Of a stretch of 64,000 bases of DNA, positions 18,019-26,130 are shown one piece after another; positions within the stretch are counted from its first letter, which is position 1; every line of letters begins with the position of its first letter. The notes under the pieces are model-generated. The model had not been told where the DNA came from, made no database searches, and worked only from the letters and a program-made list of their open reading frames with translations. Origin of the DNA: Streptomyces sp. SPB162. GTDB taxonomy: Bacteria > Actinomycetota > Actinomycetes > Streptomycetales > Streptomycetaceae. The translations under genes were made by a program, and so were the position numbers. The stretch covers positions 954,501-1,018,500 of the forward strand of contig NZ_JAQFII010000001.1 of assembly GCF_029504575.1 (NCBI RefSeq). The letters run 5' to 3'.

Positions 18019-18675
18019 ATGAAGCGCAAGCAATGGGCGTTGCTCACCGCCGCCGCCGTTCTCCCGCTCGGCATGACGACGGCCGCGGCCGCCGACGATC
18101 CGCCGCCGGCGCCCCTGCCCTGCGCCTACACCGCGGCCGTCCCCGCCGACAACTTCAAGGGAATACCGGTCTTCGACGCGCGGAAGGCCGCGAGACCGTA
18201 CAGCGCCACACTGAAGACCAGCCAGGGCGCCATCACCGTCAGGATGCTGACGGACAAGGCCCCGTGCACCACCTGGTCGTTCCGGTTCCTGGCCGAGCGT
18301 GACTACTTCAACCGCTCGCACTGTCACCGCCTCACCACCCAGCGGCTGTACGTCCTGCAGTGCGGTGACCCGACCGGTACCGGGAGCGGCGGCCCCGGGT
18401 ACTCCTTCCCCGACGAGAACCTGACGGGCGCCACCTATCCGGCCGGAACGCTGGCGATGGCCAACGCCGGCCCGAACACCAACGGCAGCCAGTTCTTCTT
18501 CGTCTGGAAGGACACCAAGCTCTCCCCCGCCTACACCCCGTTCGGCAAGGTCACCGCGGGTCTCGACGTCCTGCGGAAGATCGCCGCGGCCGGCGAGGAC
18601 GACCAGAACGGCCCCGGCGACGGCTACCCCGCCCTTCCCGTGGACATCAGGAAGGTGCAGATCGGCAACAGGTGA
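18019..18675 (+). CDS. Secreted cyclophilin-type peptidyl-prolyl isomerase
   Basis: 218 residues from ATG 18019 after GGAGG. A Sec signal peptide is clear (MKRKQWALLTAAAVLPLGM, cleaved near AAAADD). The mature part is a cyclophilin: TLKTSQGAITVRML, TTWSFRFLAERDYFNRSHCH, AGTLAMANAGPNTNGSQFFF and TPFGKVTAGLDVL. Two cysteine pairs (C-A at the N-terminus; CH and QCGD in the core) could form disulfides outside the cell. Some active-site positions differ from CypA (HRLTTQRLYVLQCGD for the usual FHRVIPGFMIQGGD), so activity may be modified. It is monocistronic. Confidence 0.87.
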   Translation: MKRKQWALLTAAAVLPLGMTTAAAADDPPPAPLPCAYTAAVPADNFKGIPVFDARKAARPYSATLKTSQGAITVRMLTDKAPCTTWSFRFLAERDYFNRSHCHRLTTQRLYVLQCGDPTGTGSGGPGYSFPDENLTGATYPAGTLAMANAGPNTNGSQFFFVWKDTKLSPAYTPFGKVTAGLDVLRKIAAAGEDDQNGPGDGYPALPVDIRKVQIGNR

Positions 18676-18830
18676 CGGTGCGGCCGGCGGCCGGTTCCGC
18701 GAGCCCGCGGCCGGCCCCCGCCCGGCGCCTGCGCCGTACCGCCACCATCCCGCGCAATCATGACTATCGGTCACCAAGTATGGGGATCCCGCCTGTAGCG
18801 TGGTAATCCGGATCTCCGCGGGGAGCACGC

Positions 18831-21800
18831 ATGGGTGGGCCGGACGACACACCGCCGAGCGCGACGGAGGAGGCCGATACGCCGCCGACCGGGGGCGGAC
18901 CGACCGGGTTCGGCGCGGAACTGCGCCGGCTGCGCGGCGAGCGAGGGCTGTCGCTGACCGCCCTCGCGCAGCGGCTCCACTACAGCAAGGGCTACCTCAG
19001 CAAGATCGAGACCGGTGGCAAGCCGCCCACCCCTGATCTCGCCCGCCGCTGCGACCGGGCGCTGTTGGCCGCGGGCGCGCTGGAGCGGCTGGTGCCCGAG
19101 GTTCCACCGGCCAGGACGCCGGAGCCGGACGACCCGGGGAACGCGGAGTGCCCCTACCCGGGGCTCGCGGCCTTCCGGGCGCGGGACGCGCGGTATTTCT
19201 CCGGCCGGGACCGGGCGACCGCCCGGCTGCTCGAACAGCTCGCGGGCCGGATCGGCGGTGGGCCGCTGGCGGTGATCGCCCCGTCCGGCGCCGGGAAGTC
19301 CTCCCTGCTGCGGGCCGGGCTGGTGCCGGCGCTGGAGCGCGGGGCGCTGCCGGTCGCGGGCTCCCGGGACTGGCCGGTGGTGGTGTGCACCCCGACCCCG
19401 GACCCGTTGAGGGAACTGCTGCGCTGTGTGACCGAGGCCCTGGGAATCGGCCTCGGCGTCACCCCGGAGGAGCTGACCGCACGGCCCGGGCGGCTGGCGG
19501 AGGTCCTGCGCCCCGTCCTCGGCACGGCGCGGCTGGTGCTGCTGGTCGACCAGTTCGAGGAGACGTTCACCCTGTGCGCGGACGAGGGGGAGCGGTCCGC
19601 CTTCGTCTCCGTGCTCTGCTCCGTCTCGCGCGCGGCGTTCGGCGGTGCTGAGCCGCCCGGCGTGGTGGTGCTCGGCATGCGTGCGGATTTCTGTGGCCGG
19701 TGCCTCGAACACGAGGAGCTGGCGGCGGTCTTCGCCCACGGGCTGTTCGCGCTGGGCCCGATGACCGCCGCCGAGCAGCGCGAAGCCGTCGTCCGCCCCG
19801 CCGAACGGGCCGGGCTCGCACTGGAGCCGGGCCTGGTGGAACTGCTGCTGCGCGACCTGGAGGTGCGCGGCGCGCCCCGCGGTGCGGCGGCCGGCGCGCT
19901 GCCGCTGCTCTCCCACGCCCTGCTCGTCACCTGGCAGCAGCGCAGCGGCCGCACCCTGACCGTGGCGGGGTACGAGACGACCGGGGGCATCCACGGGGCG
20001 GTCGCCCGGTCGGCCGAGGAGGTCTTCGCCGGGCTGCGCCCGGCGGAACAGGACCTCGCCCGGCGCATCCTGGTCCGGCTGGTGCATGTCGGCGACGGGG
20101 ATGTGGAGTCCCGGCGCCGGGCGGACCGCGAACCACTGCTGGCGCAGCTGCCCGACCGGCGGGCCGCCGAGGCGGTGCTCGACGCCTTCGTGCGCGCCCG
20201 GTTGCTGACGGTCGACCGGGACGCCGTGGAGATCACCCACGAGGCACTGCTGCGCGCCTGGCCCCGGCTGCGCGGTTGGATCGACAACAACCGGGCGGGT
20301 CTGCTGATCCACCAACAGCTCGCCCAGGCCGCCGGCGAGTGGGTGCGGGAGCGGCGCGACCCGGGTCTCCTGCACCGCGGCAACCGGCTGGCCGTCGCGC
20401 GGGAATGGGCGGAACAGGCCGACCGGCGCGCGGAACTCGGTCCGCACGAGACGGAGTTCCTGGACGCGAGCCTGGCGGAGGAGCGCGGCCGCCGGACCAC
20501 CGCACGGCGCCACGCCGTGATCCAGCGCCGGCTGATGGCCACCCTCGCCGCGCTGCTGGTCGTCGCGGTCCTCGCGGGCGGTCTGGCGTTCCAGCAGCGG
20601 TCCCGCGCGGTCGACGGACGCCGGGTCGCGCAGTCGCAGGCGATGGCGGTGCGGTCCGGCGCGCTGGCCACCGGCCGGCCGGAGGCGTCGATACTGCTGG
20701 CCGCGGCCGCTTACCGCACGGCGCCGACCACCGAGGCGCGCGGCGCCCTGCTCAGCACGCAGTCGCAGTACTTCGCCGGCCGTCTCAGGGGGCACACCGG
20801 GCCGGTCAACGCGGTCGCGTTCAGTCCGGACGGCCGGTTGCTCGCCTCGGCGAGCTCGGACGGGACGGTGCGGCTGTGGCGCGTCGCGGACCACCGCACC
20901 GTGACGACCCTCCCGGGCTCCGGTGCCACGGTGCGCTCCGTCGCCTTCAGCCCGGATGGCCGGCTGCTGGCCTCGGCCGGCTCGGACGGCGTCGTACGGC
21001 TGTGGGACGCCCTGAACCACCGGGCGGCCGGCCCGCCGCTGACCGGTCACAGCGGCAGCGTCCGTGCGGTCGCCTTCGCGCCGGACGGGGCGACCCTCGC
21101 CTCCGGGGGGACGGACGGCACCGTCCGGCTCTGGGATGTCGCGGCCCGGCGACCCCTGGCGACCCTCACCGGCCACCAGGGCGACGTCAACGCCGTGGCC
21201 TTCGGCCCGGACGGCAGGACCCTCGCCTCCGGCAGCGCCGACCGCACCGTACGCCTCTGGGACGTCGCGGCTCGCCGACCACTGGCGACCCTCAGCGGCC
21301 ACAACGACCAGGTACTCGCCGTGGCCTTCGGCCCGGACGGCAGGACCCTCGCCTCCGGCAGCGCCGACCGCACCGTACGCCTCTGGGACGTCGCGGGCCG
21401 CCGACCACTGGCGACCCTCACCGGGCACAACGACGACGTGAACGCCGTGGCGTTCAGCCGGGACGGTAGCGCCGCCATCAGCACCAGCGGCGACGGCACC
21501 GCGAAGCTGTGGGACACGGCGACCCACCGGGTGACCGCCACCCTCGCCGGGCACACCGACTATGTGCTGTCGATCGCCGTCGGGCCGGGAAACCTGCTGG
21601 CCACGGCGGGGTTCGACCAGACCGTCGTGCTCTGGGACCCGGGCAGGTCCACGCTGACCACGCGGCCCTTCGCGGAGCTCTGGCAGTCGGTGTTCTCCCC
21701 GGACGGCCGGCTGCTGGCCTCCGCCGGGGCGGACCGCACCGTCAAACTGTGGGACGTCGCCCACCGCCGGCCACTGGCCGACCTCACCGGACACAACGGA

Positions 21801-22634
21801 TCCGTCTTCGCCGTCGCCTTCTCCCCCGACGGCCGACTCCTCGCCTCCGCCGGCGCGGACCACACCGTCAAACTGTGGGACGTCGCCCACCGCCGGCCAC
21901 TGGCCGACCTCACCGGACACAACGGATCCGTCTTCGCCGTCGCCTTCTCCCCCGACGGCCGACTCCTCGCCTCCGCCGGCGCGGACCAGACCGTCAGACT
22001 GTGGGACGTCGCGCGGCACCGGCTCGTCACGGTCCTCACCGGGCACCAGGACTTCGTCAACACCCTCGCGTTCAGCCCCGACGGGCGGACGCTGGCCAGT
22101 GGCAGCGATGATCTGACGGTGCGGCTGTGGGACGTCGCCGGGGGCCGTGCGGGGGCGGTCCTCCGGGGCCACAGCGGCTCGGTGCGCGGCGTCGCGTTCA
22201 GTCCGGACGGCCGGACCCTGGCCAGCGGGGGCAACGACGGAACCGTGCGGCTCTGGGACCCGAGCGGGCACGGGGCCGCCGGGCGCAGCACCGAGCAGTC
22301 CGGCCACAGCGGCGCGGTGCGCTCGGTGGCGTTCAGCCCGGACGGCCGGACGCTGGCCGGCAGCGGCAGCGACGGCACCGTTCTGCTCTGGGACACCGGA
22401 ACGTGGCAGCTCACCGCCACGCTCACCGGCCACAGCGGGGCCGTCTGGGGGGTCACCTTCGACCCACGGCTGCCGCTGCTGGCGAGCAGCAGCAACGACG
22501 GCACCGTTCGGCTGTGGAACGTCGACGTGCGGCAGCGCTGGGCGGAGATCTGCGGGCTGGTCGGCCCGGTGGACGGCGCGCGCTGGGAGCAGCTACTGCC
22601 CGGGGTGCCGCCGCAGCGGCTCTGTCCGTCCTGA
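18831..22634 (+). CDS. HTH - NTPase - transmembrane - WD40 repeat protein
   Basis: 1267 residues. An XRE helix-turn-helix lies at about 27-80 (LRRLRGERGLSLTALAQRL, then YSKGYLSKIETG). A STAND-type NTPase follows, with YPGLAAF at about 106, Walker A APSGAGKSSLL at about 148 and Walker B-like LVLLVDQFEE at about 237. A single hydrophobic segment (LMATLAALLVVAVLAGGLAF, about 563-583) separates it from at least thirteen WD40 repeats (about 650-1240), each with GHxxxVxxVAFSPDGRxLASxSxDxTVRLWD. This is a common actinomycete architecture of unknown role, possibly signal-responsive assembly. Within the WD40 part two sets of 126-bp units are almost identical in DNA. It is followed by a strong hairpin terminator. 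Confidence 0.88.
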   Translation: MGGPDDTPPSATEEADTPPTGGGPTGFGAELRRLRGERGLSLTALAQRLHYSKGYLSKIETGGKPPTPDLARRCDRALLAAGALERLVPEVPPARTPEPDDPGNAECPYPGLAAFRARDARYFSGRDRATARLLEQLAGRIGGGPLAVIAPSGAGKSSLLRAGLVPALERGALPVAGSRDWPVVVCTPTPDPLRELLRCVTEALGIGLGVTPEELTARPGRLAEVLRPVLGTARLVLLVDQFEETFTLCADEGERSAFVSVLCSVSRAAFGGAEPPGVVVLGMRADFCGRCLEHEELAAVFAHGLFALGPMTAAEQREAVVRPAERAGLALEPGLVELLLRDLEVRGAPRGAAAGALPLLSHALLVTWQQRSGRTLTVAGYETTGGIHGAVARSAEEVFAGLRPAEQDLARRILVRLVHVGDGDVESRRRADREPLLAQLPDRRAAEAVLDAFVRARLLTVDRDAVEITHEALLRAWPRLRGWIDNNRAGLLIHQQLAQAAGEWVRERRDPGLLHRGNRLAVAREWAEQADRRAELGPHETEFLDASLAEERGRRTTARRHAVIQRRLMATLAALLVVAVLAGGLAFQQRSRAVDGRRVAQSQAMAVRSGALATGRPEASILLAAAAYRTAPTTEARGALLSTQSQYFAGRLRGHTGPVNAVAFSPDGRLLASASSDGTVRLWRVADHRTVTTLPGSGATVRSVAFSPDGRLLASAGSDGVVRLWDALNHRAAGPPLTGHSGSVRAVAFAPDGATLASGGTDGTVRLWDVAARRPLATLTGHQGDVNAVAFGPDGRTLASGSADRTVRLWDVAARRPLATLSGHNDQVLAVAFGPDGRTLASGSADRTVRLWDVAGRRPLATLTGHNDDVNAVAFSRDGSAAISTSGDGTAKLWDTATHRVTATLAGHTDYVLSIAVGPGNLLATAGFDQTVVLWDPGRSTLTTRPFAELWQSVFSPDGRLLASAGADRTVKLWDVAHRRPLADLTGHNGSVFAVAFSPDGRLLASAGADHTVKLWDVAHRRPLADLTGHNGSVFAVAFSPDGRLLASAGADQTVRLWDVARHRLVTVLTGHQDFVNTLAFSPDGRTLASGSDDLTVRLWDVAGGRAGAVLRGHSGSVRGVAFSPDGRTLASGGNDGTVRLWDPSGHGAAGRSTEQSGHSGAVRSVAFSPDGRTLAGSGSDGTVLLWDTGTWQLTATLTGHSGAVWGVTFDPRLPLLASSSNDGTVRLWNVDVRQRWAEICGLVGPVDGARWEQLLPGVPPQRLCPS
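21192..21420 (+). repeat. Near-identical 126-bp WD40-coding units (first set)
   Basis: The block starting GCCGTGGCCTTCGGCCCGG at 21192 recurs at 21318, an exact 126-nt (42-codon) period, with only a few changes through the WDVA-RRPLATL segment. This suggests recent duplication of one WD40 blade. Confidence 0.75.
21738..21989 (+). repeat. Near-identical 126-bp WD40-coding units (second set)
   Basis: Units starting ACCGTCAAACTGTGGGACGT at 21738 and 21864 are almost base-for-base identical. A third, diverging unit begins at 21990. Synonymous sites are also conserved, so this is DNA-level homogenisation or fresh duplication. Confidence 0.8.
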
Positions 22635-22635
22635 C

Positions 22636-22657
22636 CGCTGATCGGGCCTGATCAGCG
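22636..22657 (+). terminator. Hairpin after WD40 gene
   Basis: CGCTGATC-gggcct-GATCAGCG: a perfect 8-bp stem with a 6-nt loop, starting right after the stop codon at 22634. Confidence 0.7.
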
Positions 22658-22792
22658 CTGTTTCCCGCGGTGTTTCCCGTTTCCCGTCGCAGCGGGCGAC
22701 GGGCCGGACCTCGACACCGGCCGGACCGCCGCACAGGCTCGGAGGGCAGCAACTCACTCCCAGCACCGACGTAGTCATCTTCTGGAGGAGTC

Positions 22793-23194
22793 ATGTCCGC
22801 ACGCATGTCCACCCGCAGCAAATTCACCCTCGCGCTGGCCGCCACCGCTCTCACCGCAGGGCTGACCGCCGCCGTCCCCGCCGCCGCGACCACCGCGACT
22901 GCCGCCGGTCCGGCCACGGCCGCCGCCGACTGCAGCGTCCACTCGGACGGCAAGCTGTGGTGCGGTAACCGGGTCGGGGCGAAGGGGTACGTCGACCGCT
23001 CGTACGGATCCGGCATCCGGGGTCCGCTGAACTCGTCGTACAGCTGGTTCCAGTGCTGGGGGCACGGCGACCGGCACGGGGGCGGCAACGACATCTGGTA
23101 CTGGACCCTGCTCGACAACGGCCAGTGGGGCAACGTTCCCGCCGTCGACGTGTACACCTCGGTGGACCCCGCACCGCATCTGCAGGAGTGCTGA
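22793..23194 (+). CDS. Small secreted protein, unknown function
   Basis: 133 residues. GGAGGAG lies 6 nt before the ATG. The N-terminus is a long Sec signal peptide (STRSKFTLALAATALTAGLT) with an Ala-rich cleavage region. The mature part of about 85 residues has a few cysteines (DCSVH, WCGNR, FQCWG, LQEC) and aromatic residues, which fits a small extracellular protein with two disulfides. It resembles uncharacterised secreted proteins common in Streptomyces. It is monocistronic and convergent with the MFS gene; a strong hairpin separates them. Confidence 0.75.
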   Translation: MSARMSTRSKFTLALAATALTAGLTAAVPAAATTATAAGPATAAADCSVHSDGKLWCGNRVGAKGYVDRSYGSGIRGPLNSSYSWFQCWGHGDRHGGGNDIWYWTLLDNGQWGNVPAVDVYTSVDPAPHLQEC

Positions 23195-23214
23195 CCTGAC
23201 GGCCTGACGGCGAC

Positions 23215-23260
23215 CAGCAGGGCGGGCCGGTCCCGGATCCGGGGCCGGCCCGCCGTGCTG
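23215..23260. terminator. Bidirectional hairpin terminator
   Basis: GGCGGGCCGG (23221-23230) pairs with CCGGCCCGCC (23245-23254). The stem extends past one mismatch by CAGCA/TGCTG, and the loop itself holds CGGATCCG. It lies between the convergent genes ending at 23194 and 23277. Confidence 0.75.
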
Positions 23261-23276
23261 CGCGGGGCAGGACGGT

Positions 23277-24497
23277 TCAGAGGCGGGCGGGGACGGGCTC
23301 GCGCTCGGCGGACGGTGCGGGCGCCTTGGTGGTGGCCGGTCGGGTGCGGGCGGTGGTCCGGCGCTCCAGGGAGCCGGACAGGATCGCGAGCACCAGCGCG
23401 GCGGCGGCGAGGGCGCCACCGACCCAGTTGGGCGCGGTGTAGCCGAGTCCCGAGGCGATGACGAGGCCGCCGAGCCAGGCCGCGAGGGCGTTGCCCAGGT
23501 TGAAGGCGCCGATGTTCACGGCGGAGGCGAGGGTCGGGGCGCCGGCCGCCTGGTCCAGCACGCGCTTCTGCAGCGGCGGGACGGTCGCGAAGCCCAGGGC
23601 GCCGATCAGCAGGATGGTGGCCGCGGCCGTGATCTTGTTGTGGGCGGTGAAGGTGAACAGCGCCAGGACGACGGCGAGGGAGCCCAGCGTCACGTAGAGC
23701 ATGGGCATCAGCCGGCGGTCGGCGTAACGGCCGCCGATCAGGTTGCCGCCGACCATGCCGAGGCCGAACAGGACCAGCAGCCAGGTGACGGAGGTGTCCG
23801 CGAAGCCGGCGACGTCGGTCATCATCGGCGTGATGTAGGTGACGGCGGCGAAGACCCCGCCGAAGCCGAGCACCGTCATCGCCATCGCGAGCAGCACCTG
23901 GACGTTGCGGAAGGCCGCTATCTCGTGGCGCAGCCGTACGCCCTCGGGGCGGGGCTGTTCCGGCAGCAGCCTGGCGATGCCGAGCAGGCCCAGGACGCCG
24001 AGTCCCGCGACGACGAAGAACGTGGTGCGCCAGCCGAAGTGCTGGCCCACGAGGGTGCCGAGCGGCACTCCGACCAGGTTCGCGACGGTCAGTCCCGTGA
24101 ACATCATCGCGATCGCTCCGGCCTTCTTCGCCGGGGCGACCAGGCCGGCCGCGACGACCGCGCCGATGCCGAAGAACGCGCCGTGCGCGAGGGAGGCCAC
24201 GATCCGGCCGGCGAGCATCACGCCGAACACCGGGGCGACCGCGGAGATCACGTTGCCCGCGATGAAGAGCCCCATCAGCAGCATCAGCATGCGCTTGCGG
24301 GAGATCCGGGTGCCGAGGACGGTCATCAGCGGGGCGCCGAGCACGACGCCGAGGGCGTAGCCGGTGACCAGGAATCCGGCGGTCGGGATCGAGACGCCGT
24401 AGTCGGCGGCGACCTCGGGCAGCAGCCCCATGATCACGAACTCGGTGGTGCCGATCCCGAAGGCCCCGATGGCGAGGGCCAGCAGTGCGAGAGGCAT
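23277..24497 (-). CDS. MFS drug/sugar efflux transporter (DHA1 family)
   Basis: 406 residues with 12 hydrophobic segments. The N-terminus PLALLALAIGAFGIGTTEFV and the loop GAPLMTVLGTRISRKRML (the motif between TM2 and TM3) are typical of the AraJ/CmlR-like DHA1 group. An upstream GTG (24506) is possible, but GGGAAG is better spaced for ATG 24497. It diverges from a MarR regulator at 24649, the usual arrangement for an efflux pump and its repressor. The substrate is unknown. Confidence 0.85.
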   Translation of the reverse strand: MPLALLALAIGAFGIGTTEFVIMGLLPEVAADYGVSIPTAGFLVTGYALGVVLGAPLMTVLGTRISRKRMLMLLMGLFIAGNVISAVAPVFGVMLAGRIVASLAHGAFFGIGAVVAAGLVAPAKKAGAIAMMFTGLTVANLVGVPLGTLVGQHFGWRTTFFVVAGLGVLGLLGIARLLPEQPRPEGVRLRHEIAAFRNVQVLLAMAMTVLGFGGVFAAVTYITPMMTDVAGFADTSVTWLLVLFGLGMVGGNLIGGRYADRRLMPMLYVTLGSLAVVLALFTFTAHNKITAAATILLIGALGFATVPPLQKRVLDQAAGAPTLASAVNIGAFNLGNALAAWLGGLVIASGLGYTAPNWVGGALAAAALVLAILSGSLERRTTARTRPATTKAPAPSAEREPVPARL

Positions 24498-24508
24498 GGG
24501 GTTCACTT

Positions 24509-24570
24509 CCCGTAACGTTGCGAATGCTCCTTACGGGACTCGACAATAATTGCAGACGCCTTTCATTGCA
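24509..24570. promoter_or_regulatory. Divergent MFS/MarR promoter with repeats
   Basis: CCCGTAA (24509-24515) and TTACGGG (24531-24537) form an inverted repeat with a 15-nt spacer. ATTGCA occurs twice (24549-24554, 24565-24570). These are candidate MarR operator elements in the 151-bp intergenic region. Confidence 0.4.
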
Positions 24571-24648
24571 AACGCGGGCTATCGCGGTTGTGCCCTATCC
24601 TGGGCTGTACGCGCGCTCACGCCCGCGCCTCGCCGCAGAAGGGACCCC

Positions 24649-25107
24649 ATGACCGCCACCGACCCCGCACTGACCGGTCTCGCCCAGGGCTGGTGCGCCC
24701 TGTCCCTGCTGCACGGCCGGATCGAGGCGCACATCGAGCGGGCGCTGCAGGCGCGGCACGAGCTGAGCGTCCGCGAGTACTCGCTGCTCGACGTCCTCAG
24801 CCGCCAGCACGACGGCGAGGGCGGCCACCTGCGGATGCACCAGGTCGCCGACTCCGTCGTCCTCAGCCAGAGCGCGACCACCCGGCTGGTCTCCCGGCTG
24901 GAGGACCGCGGGCTGCTCTCGCGCTACCTGTGCCCGACCGACCGTCGCGGCATCTACACCAACGTCAGCGAGGCGGGCCTGAAACTCCTCGCCGAGGCGC
25001 GCCCGACCAACGACGCCGCGCTGCGCGAGGCCCTCGACGAGGCCGCGAAGAACCCCGGGCTGACCCCGCTGGTCGACGCCGTCGAATCGCTGGGCGCGCC
25101 TGCCTGA
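24649..25107 (+). CDS. MarR-family transcriptional regulator
   Basis: 152 residues from ATG 24649. It has a winged helix-turn-helix: LSVREYSLLDVLS, MHQVADSVVLSQSATTRLVS and the wing LEDRGLLSRYLCPTDRRGIY. It probably represses the divergent MFS transporter gene and itself, as MarR proteins usually do; the ligand is unknown. The C-terminus is helical and would form the dimer interface. Confidence 0.88.
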   Translation: MTATDPALTGLAQGWCALSLLHGRIEAHIERALQARHELSVREYSLLDVLSRQHDGEGGHLRMHQVADSVVLSQSATTRLVSRLEDRGLLSRYLCPTDRRGIYTNVSEAGLKLLAEARPTNDAALREALDEAAKNPGLTPLVDAVESLGAPA

Positions 25108-25125
25108 CCGTTTCGCGGCGGGCGT

Positions 25126-25566
25126 TCACTCCAGCGTGAAGTCCTCGAAGTCGAACCCGGGGGCGACGACGCACGTCACCAGGACCGGCTCGTCACCCGC
25201 CGGCTCGGCGGACTGCCAGTAGCCGCCGGGCACCAGGAACTGCGGCTGCTCCCCGTTCTCGACGCCGTTGCCCAGCACCTCCTCGACGGCGCGCGCCCCG
25301 TCCGGGCGCTCGCCATCGCCGCCCAACCGCATCCGCAGCGGGCCGCCGCGGTGCCAGAGCCACAGCTCGTCCGAGCGCACCCGGTGCCACTTCGAGACCT
25401 CGCCCGGGTGCAGCAGGAAGTAGATGCCGGTCGCGAACGCGCGCGGACCCGGATATCCAGCGGGAACCGCCTCGCCGGGCGCCTTCCACGTCTCCCGGTA
25501 CCACCCGCCCTCCACATGGGGTTCGAGACCGAGCAGCGTGACCAGTTCTGAGATGTCGTCCGTCAT
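25126..25566 (-). CDS. Cupin protein, DUF985 family
   Basis: 146 residues. HVEGGWYRETWKAP, FATGIYFLLHPGEVSKWHRV, DELWLWHRGGPL and the C-terminal VLVTCVVAPGFDFEDFTLE are the conserved DUF985 (cupin_5) blocks. The family forms a beta-barrel with unknown ligand; some members are sugar-epimerase-like. The start at 25566 is chosen because MTDDISELVTLLGLEPH matches the family N-terminus. It is convergent with the MarR gene and divergent from the truncated MHS transporter. Confidence 0.82.
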   Translation of the reverse strand: MTDDISELVTLLGLEPHVEGGWYRETWKAPGEAVPAGYPGPRAFATGIYFLLHPGEVSKWHRVRSDELWLWHRGGPLRMRLGGDGERPDGARAVEEVLGNGVENGEQPQFLVPGGYWQSAEPAGDEPVLVTCVVAPGFDFEDFTLE

Positions 25567-25627
25567 CACCCCAGACTCTCGCAGCCGGCCGCGGCATGGG
25601 GCCGGAGCGCACAGGACGTGATGGGAC

Positions 25628-25644
25628 TGTGGTGTCCCACCACA
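25628..25644. promoter_or_regulatory. Palindromic operator, GntR-like
   Basis: TGTGGTG-TCC-CACCACA is a perfect 7-bp inverted repeat. It lies between the cupin gene and the transporter remnant and is probably an operator for a regulator not seen in the window. Confidence 0.45.
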
Positions 25645-25718
25645 TGGGTCTACGGACCACCTCTTCCTACCGTGTGGCAGCACCCGGATAATCCGTCCCC
25701 GCCTGGAAGTGGACCCCC

Positions 25719-25865
25719 GTGACTACCCAGCCCGCCCAGCCTGCCCAGGCTCCCGCGCCACCCACCCCCGGCTCCCTGCGGCGCATCGTCGCCGCGAGCC
25801 TGATCGGCACCACCATCGAGTGGTACGACAACTCATCCGATCAGAGCTGCGACCTGCGGTTTTGA
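25719..25865 (+). pseudogene. MHS-family MFS transporter, truncated after about 37 codons
   Basis: From GTG 25719 the frame reads the start of a metabolite:H+ symporter: RRIVAASLIGTTIEWYD. In intact genes this continues FFLYG. Here homology stops at 25829 and an unrelated tail NSSDQSCDLRF ends at 25865. The rest of the gene is not in the window. The break faces the integrase gene, so the likely cause is insertion of an integrative element into this gene. Confidence 0.7.
25824..25836. other. Junction between chromosome and integrated element (putative att end)
   Basis: The MHS transporter sequence ends at about 25829. The integrase gene, reading toward this point, ends 300 nt further in. The core repeat cannot be defined because the other end is not visible. 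Confidence 0.4.
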
Positions 25866-26070
25866 CGCCATTGGCCCTCCGAAGTCAGCACCGAACCAGC
25901 ACCGGGAAATCTCGTGCTCGGTGGGAGACAAAGCCGTGCTCAATCTGACTGGCCGTGGGGCTTGGTGACAGGTACCGAAGATCGTCACTCACCGTAGCGC
26001 TTCCCGCGTCATTAGCGCCACGCCGACCGGCCGCCTGCCGACCTCCTCAGCGGGTCTGGGCCACCAAACC

Positions 26071-26119
26071 GCACGCGTGGGGGCATCACCAGTTGTCTGG
26101 CTGATGCCCCCACGCGTGC
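26071..26119. terminator. Strong hairpin after the integrase gene
   Basis: An 18-bp perfect inverted repeat (GCACGCGTGGGGGCATCA at 26071-26088 and its complement at 26102-26119) with a 13-nt loop, which itself contains CCAG/CTGG. It ends 11 nt before the integrase stop and fits a transcription terminator working in both directions. The 205 nt between 25866 and here hold no other feature I can see. Confidence 0.75.
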
Positions 26120-26130
26120 GCGGATACACG

